Positions 7,513-15,462 of a stretch of 29,055 bases of DNA are shown piece by piece (position 1 is the stretch's first letter; every line of letters begins with the position of its first letter). A program made the position numbers and the translations under genes. This DNA comes from Brevundimonas sp. UBA5866. Lineage in GTDB: Bacteria; Pseudomonadota; Alphaproteobacteria; Caulobacterales; Caulobacteraceae. The notes under the pieces are model-generated. The model had not been told where the DNA came from. It was given only the letters and a program-made list of their open reading frames with translations, and searched no databases. The DNA lies in assembly GCF_002432125.1 (NCBI RefSeq), contig NZ_DJFS01000087.1:1-29055 (forward strand), given 5' to 3'.

Positions 7513-9152
7513 TGTGGCCTTTCGGTAAGCGGCTCGGCAGCTTCCGTCAAAACCAGGACGGGGGTGTGGCCATTATCGTGGCTGCGGCCTCGTTCCTGAT
7601 GGTGGTGCTGGCCGCGCTCGCGGTGGATCTGGGATCGATGGTGCTGAAGGCCCGCGATGTTCAGGGCGCGGCCGATCTGGCCTCGCTTGCGGCGGCGCGT
7701 GATTTGCCGCGCGCCCAGCAGGCGGCCCTTGCCACGGCACGGGCCAATCTGGGCAATCAGGTCACGGTGCAAACCACGGTGGGTGTCTATGTCGGCAATC
7801 CGGCCGTGGCTCCGAAGGCCCGTTTCACTGCGGGCGGGACACAGCCGAACGCCGCCCGTGTTGTCATCAACGACCGCGCCCAGCTGTATTTCGCCAAGAT
7901 TTTCGGTTTCGACAGTGCGCCGATCACGCGTCAGTCCACGGCGGCCTTACCCGGCTCCAAGCCTTCGGCCCTGTTCTCGATCGGCTCGCGTCTGCTCAGA
8001 CTGAACCGCGGCCTGTTGAATTCGGTGCTGTCGAGCCTGCTGGGATCGAACGTCAGCCTCAATGTCATGGACTACAACCGCCTTGTCGGGGCGGATGTGA
8101 ACCTGCTGGAGTTTGCCGACGCCCTGGCGGTCAAGCTGAATATCGAGGCGGGTGATTATGATGCCCTGCTCAAGCACAATGTCACCACCGGGCAAATGCT
8201 GGAAATCCTGCAGGCCATCGCCGACGACAGCGACAAGGCTGTGTTGGGCTCGCTGACAGGTGCCCGTTTGAATGTGCCGATCAAGGTTGGCGATATTCTG
8301 GGCGTTGATGCGAATGCGCGTGATGGCCTGAGACGGGCGCTCAATGTCGATATCTCGGCGCTTGAGTTGCTGATGGCCGGTTTGGAAACGGCAAACGGCA
8401 ATCGGCAACTGGCCCTGAACGGCGATCTGAATGCCATACTGGCGGATGTGAAGATCAAGGTCGCGATTGGTGAAAAGCCCAATAACTCGGCGTGGATCAC
8501 GGTTTCATCCGGCCAGACCCCGGTGATCAGTACGGCGCAGACACGGATTTATGTGCAGGCGAAAACCAAGAATCTGGTGCCTGAACTTCTGGCGGCCGAT
8601 CTGCAGGTGTTCGCCGAGGTCGCCTCTGCCGAGGCCAAGATTGTGGACATCCGCTGTAGCGCGACCAATCGCGTGGATGTGGATGCCCGCCCCGGCTTGC
8701 TGCGCTTGACGGTCGGCAATGTGACCAACCCCGGCGATCTGGATAATTTCAAACGTCCGATCGACACCGAGGAACTGGTGCTGGCCGAGGTGCTGCTTCT
8801 GCCGCTGAAGGTGTATGCCAATGTGGAGAGCAAGGACCGTACGTGGCAGAGGCTGCAGTTCGGGGCCAATGACATCGCCAACCACACGCCCAAAACGGTA
8901 AAGGCCAAGGAGATCACCTCCAGCCTGATCAACAATCTTTCCAGTCAGTTGAAGATCCGCTTCCTGGGGCTGCAGCTGGATTGGATCGTGAAGCTGTTGT
9001 CTCCGCTGCTCGTGCCGCTGGGCTATATCCTCGACATGATCCTGAACCCGTTGCTGGGCCTGCTTGGCATCGGTCTGGGCGAGGCGGACGTGCGGGTACT
9101 GGGCGTGAACTGCCCCGGTGGCGTGGGCGGCATTCCCTATCTGGTGGGATAA
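7512..9152 (+). CDS. TadG-like protein (putative Flp pilus-assembly TadE/G family)
   Basis: The 546-residue product starts with a basic head, then a single membrane segment at about residues 18-40 (GGVAIIVAAASFLMVVLAAL). The conserved VDLGSMVLKARDVQGAADLA stretch, typical of the TadG N-terminal domain, follows at about 38-57. The remaining 480 residues should face the periplasm. I cannot find a DxSxS metal site, so the von Willebrand A domain of classical TadG seems absent. A C-terminal hydrophobic stretch, KLLSPLLVPLGYILDMILNP, is followed by a lone Cys in VNCPGG. The ATG overlaps the tadE stop, so the two proteins are likely made together and may form one complex. A strong terminator follows. 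Confidence 0.8.
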   Translation: MWPFGKRLGSFRQNQDGGVAIIVAAASFLMVVLAALAVDLGSMVLKARDVQGAADLASLAAARDLPRAQQAALATARANLGNQVTVQTTVGVYVGNPAVAPKARFTAGGTQPNAARVVINDRAQLYFAKIFGFDSAPITRQSTAALPGSKPSALFSIGSRLLRLNRGLLNSVLSSLLGSNVSLNVMDYNRLVGADVNLLEFADALAVKLNIEAGDYDALLKHNVTTGQMLEILQAIADDSDKAVLGSLTGARLNVPIKVGDILGVDANARDGLRRALNVDISALELLMAGLETANGNRQLALNGDLNAILADVKIKVAIGEKPNNSAWITVSSGQTPVISTAQTRIYVQAKTKNLVPELLAADLQVFAEVASAEAKIVDIRCSATNRVDVDARPGLLRLTVGNVTNPGDLDNFKRPIDTEELVLAEVLLLPLKVYANVESKDRTWQRLQFGANDIANHTPKTVKAKEITSSLINNLSSQLKIRFLGLQLDWIVKLLSPLLVPLGYILDMILNPLLGLLGIGLGEADVRVLGVNCPGGVGGIPYLVG

Positions 9153-9155
9153 ACG

Positions 9156-9189
9156 AAAAAGGCGTGGGGCCTGACCCCACGCCTTTTTT
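9156..9189. terminator. Bidirectional terminator between tadG-like gene and M23 gene
   Basis: Arms 9156-9169 and 9175-9188 pair perfectly over 14 bases around a 5-base loop. There is an A-run at the left and a T-run at the right. It lies 3 bases after the tadG-like stop and 23 bases beyond the M23 stop, so it serves both convergent genes. Confidence 0.93.
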
Positions 9190-9211
9190 GCGTTGTTCTG
9201 AAACCGTCGGT

Positions 9212-10564
9212 TCAGGCCTTGATGGGACGCAGACCGTTTTCGGCGTTTTGCACGACCGGACGCGATTGGCCGCCAGCGGCGATGATGCGGTCGATGCGGG
9301 CCTTTTCGGCACGGAAGGCCGCCAGTTCGCTACCCGACAGGACGGTGCCTTCCTGGGTGCGAACGCTGGCCGGATTGATACGCTGGCCGTTGCGCCACAT
9401 TTCATAGTGAAGGTGCGGACCGGTCGAGTTGCCGGTGTTGCCGACATAGCCAATGACCTGACCCTGGCTTACGCGCTGGCCCGGACGCATGCCCGAGGCA
9501 AAGCGCGACAGGTGGGCATAGCCGGTTTCCAGACCGTTCGAGTGGCGCACGCGGATCCAGTTGCCATATCCGCCCCAACGACGGGCTTCGACGATCACAC
9601 CGTCAGCCGGTGCGATGATCGGGGTGCCGGTCGATGCGGCGAAGTCCATACCCTGGTGCATCTTGCGATAACCCGCGATGGGGTGGGTACGGTAGCCGTA
9701 GTTGGACGAGACGCGGCGGAAGCTTTGCAACGGGGTCCGCATCATGACCGAGCGGACGTTCTTTCCGGTCGAGTCGAAATATTCGACCTTGTTCGAGCCG
9801 GGGCGCTGGAAGCGGTAGAAAACGTGACCCTTGAGCTCTGCATAGAGCAGGTCGCCGGTTTCGATAGTGCGGCCCGATTCAGTGACCGAGCGGTCGAAAA
9901 CGAGGGTGAACTCGTCGGCTGCGCGTACATCGCGCTGCATGTCGAACTTGTGGGCGAACAATTGGCTGGCCTTGCGGACCACAGCCGATGTCGCGCCCAG
10001 TTCGCGGGCCGAAGCCGACAGCGAACCTTGAACCTTGTCGCGGGCCACCACCGTTTCGTGGGTGACTTTTTCATCCAGCGAGCGCAGGCGCAGGGCACCG
10101 TCAAAGCTGCGCGATACGGTCAGCTGGCTGGCTGGACCGGTGCGCATGGTCAGGCCGATCAGACGGGCATCGCCCACACCGCCACGCGGACGGGCGACAG
10201 CCGTCTCAAACTTGGCGCCGGCGCGGATATCCTTGAGGTCGAAGGCGCTGGCGATGGTCGCGGCAACAGCGCTGGCGTCATCGGCGGCGACGCCCGAGCG
10301 GCGGACGGCCTGTTCGAAAGTTTCACCACGACGAATTTGAACCGGAACCGCTTCCGGTGCGTTAAGTCCCGCAGGAGCCGCAGCGGCGGCATAGGCCTGT
10401 GTCTCGAGATAGGCGGTCTGCTGAGGGGTGAGAACCGGCAGTTCCTCGACCTCGGACGCGGCGAAGGGTTTGCCCGCAACCAAGGCAATGCCTATGGCCG
10501 CCACTGTGGTAAGCAGGTGGGGGGCAAGCCGCAACGGTTGGCGGCGAGGATCGAACTGGGCCAT
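9212..10564 (-). CDS. M23 family peptidoglycan DD-endopeptidase (MepM-like)
   Basis: The 450-residue product has a hydrophobic N-terminal anchor or signal at about residues 14-36 (APHLLTTVAAIGIALVAG). A middle region with LysM/OapA-like features (VQIRRGETFEQAVRRSG at 75-91) comes next, and a C-terminal LytM domain covers about 285-400. Zinc ligands H303 and D307 (HQGMD) and H386 (HLHYE) are present, with H351 and H384 at the catalytic positions, so it should be active. Such enzymes cut peptide cross-links in peptidoglycan during growth. The ATG at 10562-10564 has GGGGA four bases upstream. The leader holds a hairpin. The gene is alone and divergent from ydbH. Confidence 0.92.
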   Translation of the reverse strand: MAQFDPRRQPLRLAPHLLTTVAAIGIALVAGKPFAASEVEELPVLTPQQTAYLETQAYAAAAAPAGLNAPEAVPVQIRRGETFEQAVRRSGVAADDASAVAATIASAFDLKDIRAGAKFETAVARPRGGVGDARLIGLTMRTGPASQLTVSRSFDGALRLRSLDEKVTHETVVARDKVQGSLSASARELGATSAVVRKASQLFAHKFDMQRDVRAADEFTLVFDRSVTESGRTIETGDLLYAELKGHVFYRFQRPGSNKVEYFDSTGKNVRSVMMRTPLQSFRRVSSNYGYRTHPIAGYRKMHQGMDFAASTGTPIIAPADGVIVEARRWGGYGNWIRVRHSNGLETGYAHLSRFASGMRPGQRVSQGQVIGYVGNTGNSTGPHLHYEMWRNGQRINPASVRTQEGTVLSGSELAAFRAEKARIDRIIAAGGQSRPVVQNAENGLRPIKA

Positions 10565-10614
10565 GGTTCCCCGGTCTTCGACGACGCTTGAATACGCCCA
10601 ACGAAATCTGGTTC

Positions 10615-10638
10615 ACGTCTCCTTCCCGTTAGAGACGT
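10615..10638 (-). promoter_or_regulatory. Hairpin in the leader of the M23 gene
   Basis: Perfect 7-base arms (ACGTCTC and GAGACGT) enclose a 10-base loop. On the minus strand the loop and right arm hold GGGAAGGAG, a strong ribosome-site-like sequence. It is followed by a GTG (10614-10616) that opens a frame out of phase with the M23 gene. The element is 51 bases before the M23 ATG. A role in controlling translation is inference. Confidence 0.4.
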
Positions 10639-10938
10639 AAGCGATCTGTATAGACCGACTGTCTCAGGATGGGAAGTCACGATGTTACATTCGGATAACA
10701 AGCGTTACGCTCGTTGCGATTGTTTTCCTTCTAGCCACGCGTTTGTCGGAAATTAGACCCTAAGATGAAAGTCTCATGGTCGATACAACATATCGCCTTC
10801 CGATAACGTTAATCTCCAGCCTTAATGGTGCCCTGATTAAGTGGACAAGCCTGTTTTAAGGGCGCTTTTCCAAAGATTTTGAACCTAAGCCTCCGACAGG
10901 ATTTTCGTTGGGCAACCTGAGACCGATAGAACTGCGCC
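10639..10938. other. Non-coding divergent region between the M23 gene and ydbH
   Basis: These 300 bases are clearly richer in A and T than their surroundings and hold no credible gene. Visible elements are an imperfect palindrome of 19 bases at 10697-10715 (AACAAGCG, TTA, CGCTCGTT; one mismatch per arm) and four TTAA tetramers at 10809, 10822, 10837 and 10856. The tetramers lack the 11-base period of a CtrA box. Promoters for both neighbours must lie here, but I cannot fix their -35 and -10 elements. Confidence 0.5.
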
Positions 10939-13900
10939 GTGACCGATCAGAACCCTGAAACCGAGACAGGACAGGCGCAGACCGCAGCGGCATCCGCCGT
11001 TCGCCGCCGCGCGCGCAAGCGTCTCGGAACGGGACTGACCGTTGGGGGACTGGTGCTGGCGCTGGGCATGGGCGGGCTCTATGCCGGGCGCAGGACCGTG
11101 GCCGAAGAGGTTCTGGTCGGCTGGTTGCACCGTCGCGGCATCCAGGCCGATGTCGAGGTCCAGCGTATCGAGTGGGACGGTTTCACCGGCCGTATTACGG
11201 TCGGCAATCCCGATGATCCGGATGTGCGCATCGACAAGGTCGAGGTGGACTATCTTATCGGCCTGCCGTGGATGGCTGAAGGGTTTGGCCTGACACCGCG
11301 CCGTGTGGTGCTGGATCGCCCCGTGGTGAAGGCCGAATGGACGGGCAGCAAGCTGTCGTTCGGATCTCTCGACCCGCTGATCGAGGAACTGACGTCGCGC
11401 CCGCCGGGCCCCCGCAAGACGGGACCGGTCATATTGGTGCAGCAGGGTCGTGCCCTGTTGGCCACGCCATACGGGGCGGTAACGGCCACCGCCGATGCGC
11501 GTCTCAATGACAACCGCCTGGAGTGGCTGAAGGCTTCGCTGATACCGGCGGACCTCAGGCTCAAGGATCTGGAGGCCAGGCAACTGGCTGTGGCGCTGGA
11601 GGCGCGCAGCGGGGCCGATGACCTGAACTTCACCATCCAGTCCAAGGCGGGATCATTCAGCGCCGCGTCATCCCGCGGGCGTGAGGCCCGTCTGGATCTG
11701 CAGGGCTCCATTCCCTATCCCAAACAGGACATGGCCAAGGCCCGGGGTCCGGTCAGTCTGACCGGCCAAGTACAGGTGGCGTCGCTGGATGGCGATGTCC
11801 TGAACGGCAGTGACGTCGTTGCCGATCTTGACTGGAATGGCCAGTTGGACGGCTGGATCGACAAATTCGTTCTGAATGGTTCGGGCTCGGTAGATATGCG
11901 GGCCGAAGCCTTGGCGTCGGGCCAGCAAAGCCTGTCAGGTGTTGCGCTCTCCGCGCCCGATCTCAAAGTTTCTCTGTCGCGTGGGCAGCCGGATAGAAAT
12001 GACGACCGGCTGAATTGGCGCGTTGAGGGTCCGGCACGCCTCCAGACGGCCCGCCTGCGATCCGGCGACGCGGTGGTGCGCGGGGCCGATCTGTCCTCGT
12101 CCCGCCTGCTGGCCGGTGGCGATGGCAAGCTGTTCGAGGTGCAGGGCGCATTGGCCTTGGCCGCACAGGGCGTGGATGCCGGAGATCTGAAACTGGAGGC
12201 TGTACGCGGGCAGTTCCGTGTCGATGTCGTACGGGGGCTGGCCACCCGAATGGCGGTGCAGGGCGGGTTGGCTGCCAATGGTCGTTTCAGCGGTCTTGGC
12301 CCTGTCACTCCCGATGACGCGCCACAGCTGGTCCAGCTGAAAAGGGCGGCGCAGAGTTTCCGCTTCTCGGCACCCGATCTGGCGTTTTCGCAGACCAATC
12401 GCGGCAATGCCGTTGTTTTGCAGGCTCCGGTCACGGTGCGCTCTGCCAACGGGGCGGAGCTGAAGCTCGAGGCGTCGGGCGGGCTCATCCTGCAACTGGC
12501 AGGGGCATCGACGGGCGGTTCCGCGCGTCTGAGCCTTGCTGGCGCTGATATGCCGACCTTGAATCTGGATATCCAACGTTGGGACGCCGGGCGGAACGGG
12601 TTCACGGCCCGTCTGGGCGGCGATGCGCGTCTGGACTTCGATCCCGTACAGGACATTGCGGTCAAGACTGCGGGCGTTCTGTCCGTGCGCAATGGCGTGA
12701 CGGAATACCGCGCCGATGGATGTTCGGACATCAAGGCCGCCTCGGTCGCCGTCGGGACCAATAGCCTCACGGATCTGTCCGGACAGCTGTGCGCCGAAGG
12801 CCGTCCGCTTTTCCGTCTGGGTGGCGGGCAGTGGCAGATGTCCGGGACCTTGCGGCAGACGCAGATGTCGGCCCCGTTCGCGGGCGCGAACCTCGCAGGG
12901 GGCAAGGGCCAGTTGCAGATCGCGGGAGCCAAGGGGCAGACGACCCTTCGGCTGGCCAATATCGATGCGACCCTTTCGGACACGCTCGGCAGCGGCGCGG
13001 GAGACGATGCCAAGGCCCGCTTCAATCCGGTGCAGGCCACGGGCGATGTCAGCCTGCAGAACGGTGTCTGGGGCGGCGGGCTGAAGCTGGAACGCGAGGG
13101 CTACCGTGTCGCGGACCTGAGCCTGGAGCATCGGGTCCAGAGCGGTGTGGGCCGTCTGGATGTCAGCACCGGCACGCTTCGGTTCACGCAGGATGGCCTG
13201 CAGCCCTTGGCGATCAGCCCCATGCTGGCTGATTTTATCGGCAGTCCGGCAACGGGGGCGGTCAACCTGTCCGGTACCTTTGGATGGAATGCCGAGGGTG
13301 CGACCAGTTCGGGCAAGATGGACATTGTCGATATGTCCTTCGCCACACCTGCGGGCCAGATCGAGGCGCTTAGCGGCCAGTTGGTGTTCACGGATCTGCT
13401 GAACCTGACGATGGCCGAGGATGCGACATTTACGGCCCGCAGGCTGAATGCCTTCCTGCCCGTCGAGAACCTTGTGCTGAGGGCACGCACGCGCGGCAAG
13501 GCCGTGGCCGTGGATGAAGTGGGTCTGTCCATCGGCGGTGGCCGGGTTCGCGCCAGCAACCTTCTGGTGCCGTTTGACCGCTCGCAGGATGTCACGGGGG
13601 TGCTTCACCTGGAACGGCTGGAGGTGAATGACCTGCTGGCCGCAGCGAACCTGCGCGACAAGGCATCCTTCCAGGCTGCGCTGACGGGGGATCTGGGCTT
13701 CCGCTATAACGAGCGTCTGGGCTGGCAGATCGAATCCGGCGAGCTGAGCTCTGACAGGGGGCGACTGGAGATTTCGCCTGAGGTCCTGACGGGAATGTCG
13801 TCCGAGGGCGGCGAACTGGTCTCTACCGAGACAGACGCCAAGGTCGAGATTCCGCCCAATGCCATGCAGGACCTGGCCTATCAGGCGCTGGAAAATCTGG

Positions 13901-14205
13901 CGATCGACAGTTTGAAGGCAGAGGTGCGTTCGCAGCCGGGCGGGCGGCTGGGCATCAAATTCGTCATCGATGGCCGCCATGACCCGGGTGTGCGCAAGGA
14001 ATTGCGGGTTTCGCTGATCGATCTGATCCGTGGCGACTTCATGAAAAAGCGTCTGGATCTGCCGACGGGAACCCCCGTCATCCTGACCCTGAACACCAGC
14101 TGGAACGCCAACGAGCTGGCGACAGAAATCTTCAACGTCATGCGCCGTCGGTTCGAGGACAGCCAGGCTGCTGACGTATCCGACCCGCCCGTCCCGAGCC
14201 CGTGA
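10939..14205 (+). CDS. ydbH: YdbH family intermembrane phospholipid transport protein (AsmA-like)
   Basis: The 1088-residue product is anchored in the inner membrane by one helix at about residues 30-50 (TGLTVGGLVLALGMGGLYAG). The long periplasmic part has the repeating beta structure of AsmA/TamB-like lipid-bridge proteins. The C-terminal IKFVIDGRHDPGVRKELRVS and LPTGTPVILTLNTSWNANEL fit the YdbH (dicarboxylate-transport-like, DUF3971-related) family end. In E. coli YdbH works with TamB and YhdP in moving phospholipids to the outer membrane and pairs with the lipoprotein YnbE. Here ynbE and ydbL follow in the same order, which makes the assignment firm. The start GTG at 10939 has a poor ribosome site but gives a proper basic head before the membrane helix. 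Confidence 0.9.
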   Translation: MTDQNPETETGQAQTAAASAVRRRARKRLGTGLTVGGLVLALGMGGLYAGRRTVAEEVLVGWLHRRGIQADVEVQRIEWDGFTGRITVGNPDDPDVRIDKVEVDYLIGLPWMAEGFGLTPRRVVLDRPVVKAEWTGSKLSFGSLDPLIEELTSRPPGPRKTGPVILVQQGRALLATPYGAVTATADARLNDNRLEWLKASLIPADLRLKDLEARQLAVALEARSGADDLNFTIQSKAGSFSAASSRGREARLDLQGSIPYPKQDMAKARGPVSLTGQVQVASLDGDVLNGSDVVADLDWNGQLDGWIDKFVLNGSGSVDMRAEALASGQQSLSGVALSAPDLKVSLSRGQPDRNDDRLNWRVEGPARLQTARLRSGDAVVRGADLSSSRLLAGGDGKLFEVQGALALAAQGVDAGDLKLEAVRGQFRVDVVRGLATRMAVQGGLAANGRFSGLGPVTPDDAPQLVQLKRAAQSFRFSAPDLAFSQTNRGNAVVLQAPVTVRSANGAELKLEASGGLILQLAGASTGGSARLSLAGADMPTLNLDIQRWDAGRNGFTARLGGDARLDFDPVQDIAVKTAGVLSVRNGVTEYRADGCSDIKAASVAVGTNSLTDLSGQLCAEGRPLFRLGGGQWQMSGTLRQTQMSAPFAGANLAGGKGQLQIAGAKGQTTLRLANIDATLSDTLGSGAGDDAKARFNPVQATGDVSLQNGVWGGGLKLEREGYRVADLSLEHRVQSGVGRLDVSTGTLRFTQDGLQPLAISPMLADFIGSPATGAVNLSGTFGWNAEGATSSGKMDIVDMSFATPAGQIEALSGQLVFTDLLNLTMAEDATFTARRLNAFLPVENLVLRARTRGKAVAVDEVGLSIGGGRVRASNLLVPFDRSQDVTGVLHLERLEVNDLLAAANLRDKASFQAALTGDLGFRYNERLGWQIESGELSSDRGRLEISPEVLTGMSSEGGELVSTETDAKVEIPPNAMQDLAYQALENLAIDSLKAEVRSQPGGRLGIKFVIDGRHDPGVRKELRVSLIDLIRGDFMKKRLDLPTGTPVILTLNTSWNANELATEIFNVMRRRFEDSQAADVSDPPVPSP

Positions 14206-14224
14206 ACGGTTCCGTCAACCGTTC
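14204..14224 (+). other. Hairpin at the ydbH stop codon
   Basis: Perfect 7-base arms (GAACGGT and ACCGTTC) surround a 7-base loop and include the last two bases of the ydbH stop codon. No T-run follows, so it is not a normal terminator. It could protect the 3' end of a processed ydbH message or lower read-through into ynbE. Confidence 0.4.
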
Positions 14225-14238
14225 GTTGAGCTGCTAAT

Positions 14239-14257
14239 TCCATTCACAATCCATTCA
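14239..14257 (+). repeat. Direct repeat upstream of ynbE, 11-base period
   Basis: The octamer TCCATTCA occurs twice (14239-14246 and 14250-14257) with a 3-base spacer, so both copies face the same side of the helix. The pair lies 54 bases before the ynbE ATG, a place where an activator could bind an internal promoter. No known factor is recognised. Confidence 0.35.
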
Positions 14258-14310
14258 GGCGTAGAATGGCTATATCGCCGTTAGCGCATGTATAAACCGG
14301 AGATCTGAAT

Positions 14311-14502
14311 ATGTTGGACAAACGCCAGTTCACCATCCTCGCCCTGTCAGGGGCGGTGGTCGGTGTCTCCGCTTGCGCGCCAACGGTAAAGGTTGCTTTT
14401 GACAAACCGCTTGAGATCAATGCCAATCTCAACGCGAACATCCACATCAAGCTGGACGAAGAGCTTCAAAAGCTGCTCCAGCAAAACCCGAACCTGTTCT
14501 GA
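14311..14502 (+). CDS. ynbE: YnbE-like outer-membrane lipoprotein
   Basis: This 63-residue protein has a lipoprotein signal ending in VSAC with Cys22 as the acylated residue. A short mature part follows, with VKVAFDKPLEINANLNANIH and IKLDEELQKLLQQNPNLF. The strand-forming phrase and the D-E-E-L-x-x-L-L end fit the YnbE family. In E. coli YnbE sits in the outer membrane and joins the C-terminal end of YdbH by beta-strand stacking, completing a bridge across the periplasm. The ATG at 14311 has CCGGAGA upstream. It is 105 bases after ydbH and 13 bases before ydbL. Confidence 0.92.
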   Translation: MLDKRQFTILALSGAVVGVSACAPTVKVAFDKPLEINANLNANIHIKLDEELQKLLQQNPNLF

Positions 14503-14515
14503 TAGGAGGCATGGA

Positions 14516-14872
14516 ATGGCCTACCGCAAACTTTTTATCGCTGTTGCTGCCGCTGCCGCTCTGGGTGTCGCAGGCGGTGTGATGGCCCAGACCGCAGGCC
14601 AGAAGGCTCTGGTCGATGCCGCCAAGGCCGAGGGGACTGTCGGCGAGCAGGCCGATGGATATCTGGGCGTCCGCACCCAGGTCGAGCCTGAGACGCGCGC
14701 CGCTGTCGAGGCCGTGAACAATGGCCGCCGCGAGGCCTATACCCGCAGTGCATCGCAGGCTGGCACCACGCCGGCTGTTGCAGGTTCGCGTATGTTCGAG
14801 ACCCAGCTTCTGCCACGCATTTCGTCGGGCCAGTGGTACCGCAACGCGCAAGGGCAGTGGGTGCAGAAATAA
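14516..14872 (+). CDS. ydbL: YdbL family periplasmic protein (DUF1318)
   Basis: The 118-residue product has a signal peptide (LFIAVAAAAALGVAGGVMAQ, cut probably after AQT or MAQ). The mature DUF1318 domain contains KALVDAAKAEGTVGEQADGY, LGVR and VNNGRREAYTRSA. In E. coli YdbL is a soluble periplasmic helper that modulates the YdbH-YnbE assembly. The ATG at 14516 is chosen because AGGAGG stands six bases upstream; the in-frame ATG further upstream would lie inside ynbE, and the one at 14511 is out of frame. It ends in SSGQWYRNAQGQWVQK, rich in Trp and Gln. It is the last gene before a terminator-like hairpin. Confidence 0.92.
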   Translation: MAYRKLFIAVAAAAALGVAGGVMAQTAGQKALVDAAKAEGTVGEQADGYLGVRTQVEPETRAAVEAVNNGRREAYTRSASQAGTTPAVAGSRMFETQLLPRISSGQWYRNAQGQWVQK

Positions 14873-14901
14873 GTCCGCGAACTGTCTGCTAATGATTTGA
14901 G

Positions 14902-14937
14902 AAATGGCCGCTTTCAGGAACAGAAGGCGGCCATTTT
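14902..14937 (+). terminator. Terminator-like hairpin after ydbL
   Basis: Perfect 10-base arms (AAATGGCCGC at 14902-14911 and GCGGCCATTT at 14927-14936) enclose a 15-base loop. They run into a short T tract (14934-14937). The large loop and short tail make it weaker than the other terminators here. It probably ends the ydbH operon. Confidence 0.65.
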
Positions 14938-14996
14938 GCGTTAAAGAACATTGTGCTGCCTGAGGGGCGGTGCCTTGTATGTCACGGAGATTGACG

Positions 14997-15449
14997 ATGC
15001 GTATGGCTGTTGCGATGGCGGCTTTAGGTCTGGCTGTAAGCGCGTGTGGCGCCCAGGATCAGAAACCGGCTGAAAACACCCCGGACGCCGCTGCGCCTCA
15101 GATCGCGAACGTCAAGCTTGATGACAACATCCGTGTCGTCGGCAATGAACCGTTCTGGAGCGTCGATCTGGCACCGGCGGGCATCACCTACAGCCGTATC
15201 GAGGAGGCGCCGCTCACCGGCGTCGCAGTAAAGCCGGCCGTAACGGGCAATATGGCCGTCTGGGAAACCACCCTCGCTGACAAGCGCGCTCTGACCGTTA
15301 CCCTGACCGGCACCGACTGCTCGGATGGTATGAGCGACCGCGTCTATCCGCTCGCCGCTATGGTGAAGGTGGGCGAGGAAACCCTTCAGGGGTGCGCGGC
15401 CTCGCTCGAGGCACTGGAGCGTGCTTCGGAATCGGGCCGCGTGGAATAA
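14997..15449 (+). CDS. Small envelope lipoprotein, COG3650 family
   Basis: The 150-residue product has a lipoprotein signal, MRMAVAMAALGLAVSACGAQ, with Cys17 after VSA. The mature part contains RVVGNEPFWSVDLAPAGITY, then LTVTLTGTDCSDGMSDRVYP and EETLQGCA. The phrases G-x-E-P-F-W and C-S-D-G-M-S-D are marks of the COG3650 family of uncharacterised envelope proteins, in which the two Cys may form a disulfide. The ATG at 14997 has GGAG seven bases upstream; three earlier in-frame starts lack this. It lies beyond the ydbL hairpin and may have its own promoter. Its function is not known, but its position suggests an envelope role. Confidence 0.82.
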   Translation: MRMAVAMAALGLAVSACGAQDQKPAENTPDAAAPQIANVKLDDNIRVVGNEPFWSVDLAPAGITYSRIEEAPLTGVAVKPAVTGNMAVWETTLADKRALTVTLTGTDCSDGMSDRVYPLAAMVKVGEETLQGCAASLEALERASESGRVE

Positions 15450-15462
15450 GCCCCGATAGACC

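Noticed and set aside
10809..10859. Cluster of four TTAA tetramers upstream of ydbH, considered as CtrA sites
   Set aside because: Their spacings (13, 15 and 19 bases) do not fit the required 11-base period of TTAA-N7-TTAA.
11935..13980. A 681-codon open frame on the minus strand inside ydbH
   Set aside because: Low-complexity Gln/Arg-rich translation with no domain; the plus-strand YdbH reading is supported by membrane anchor, C-terminal family motifs and its operon.
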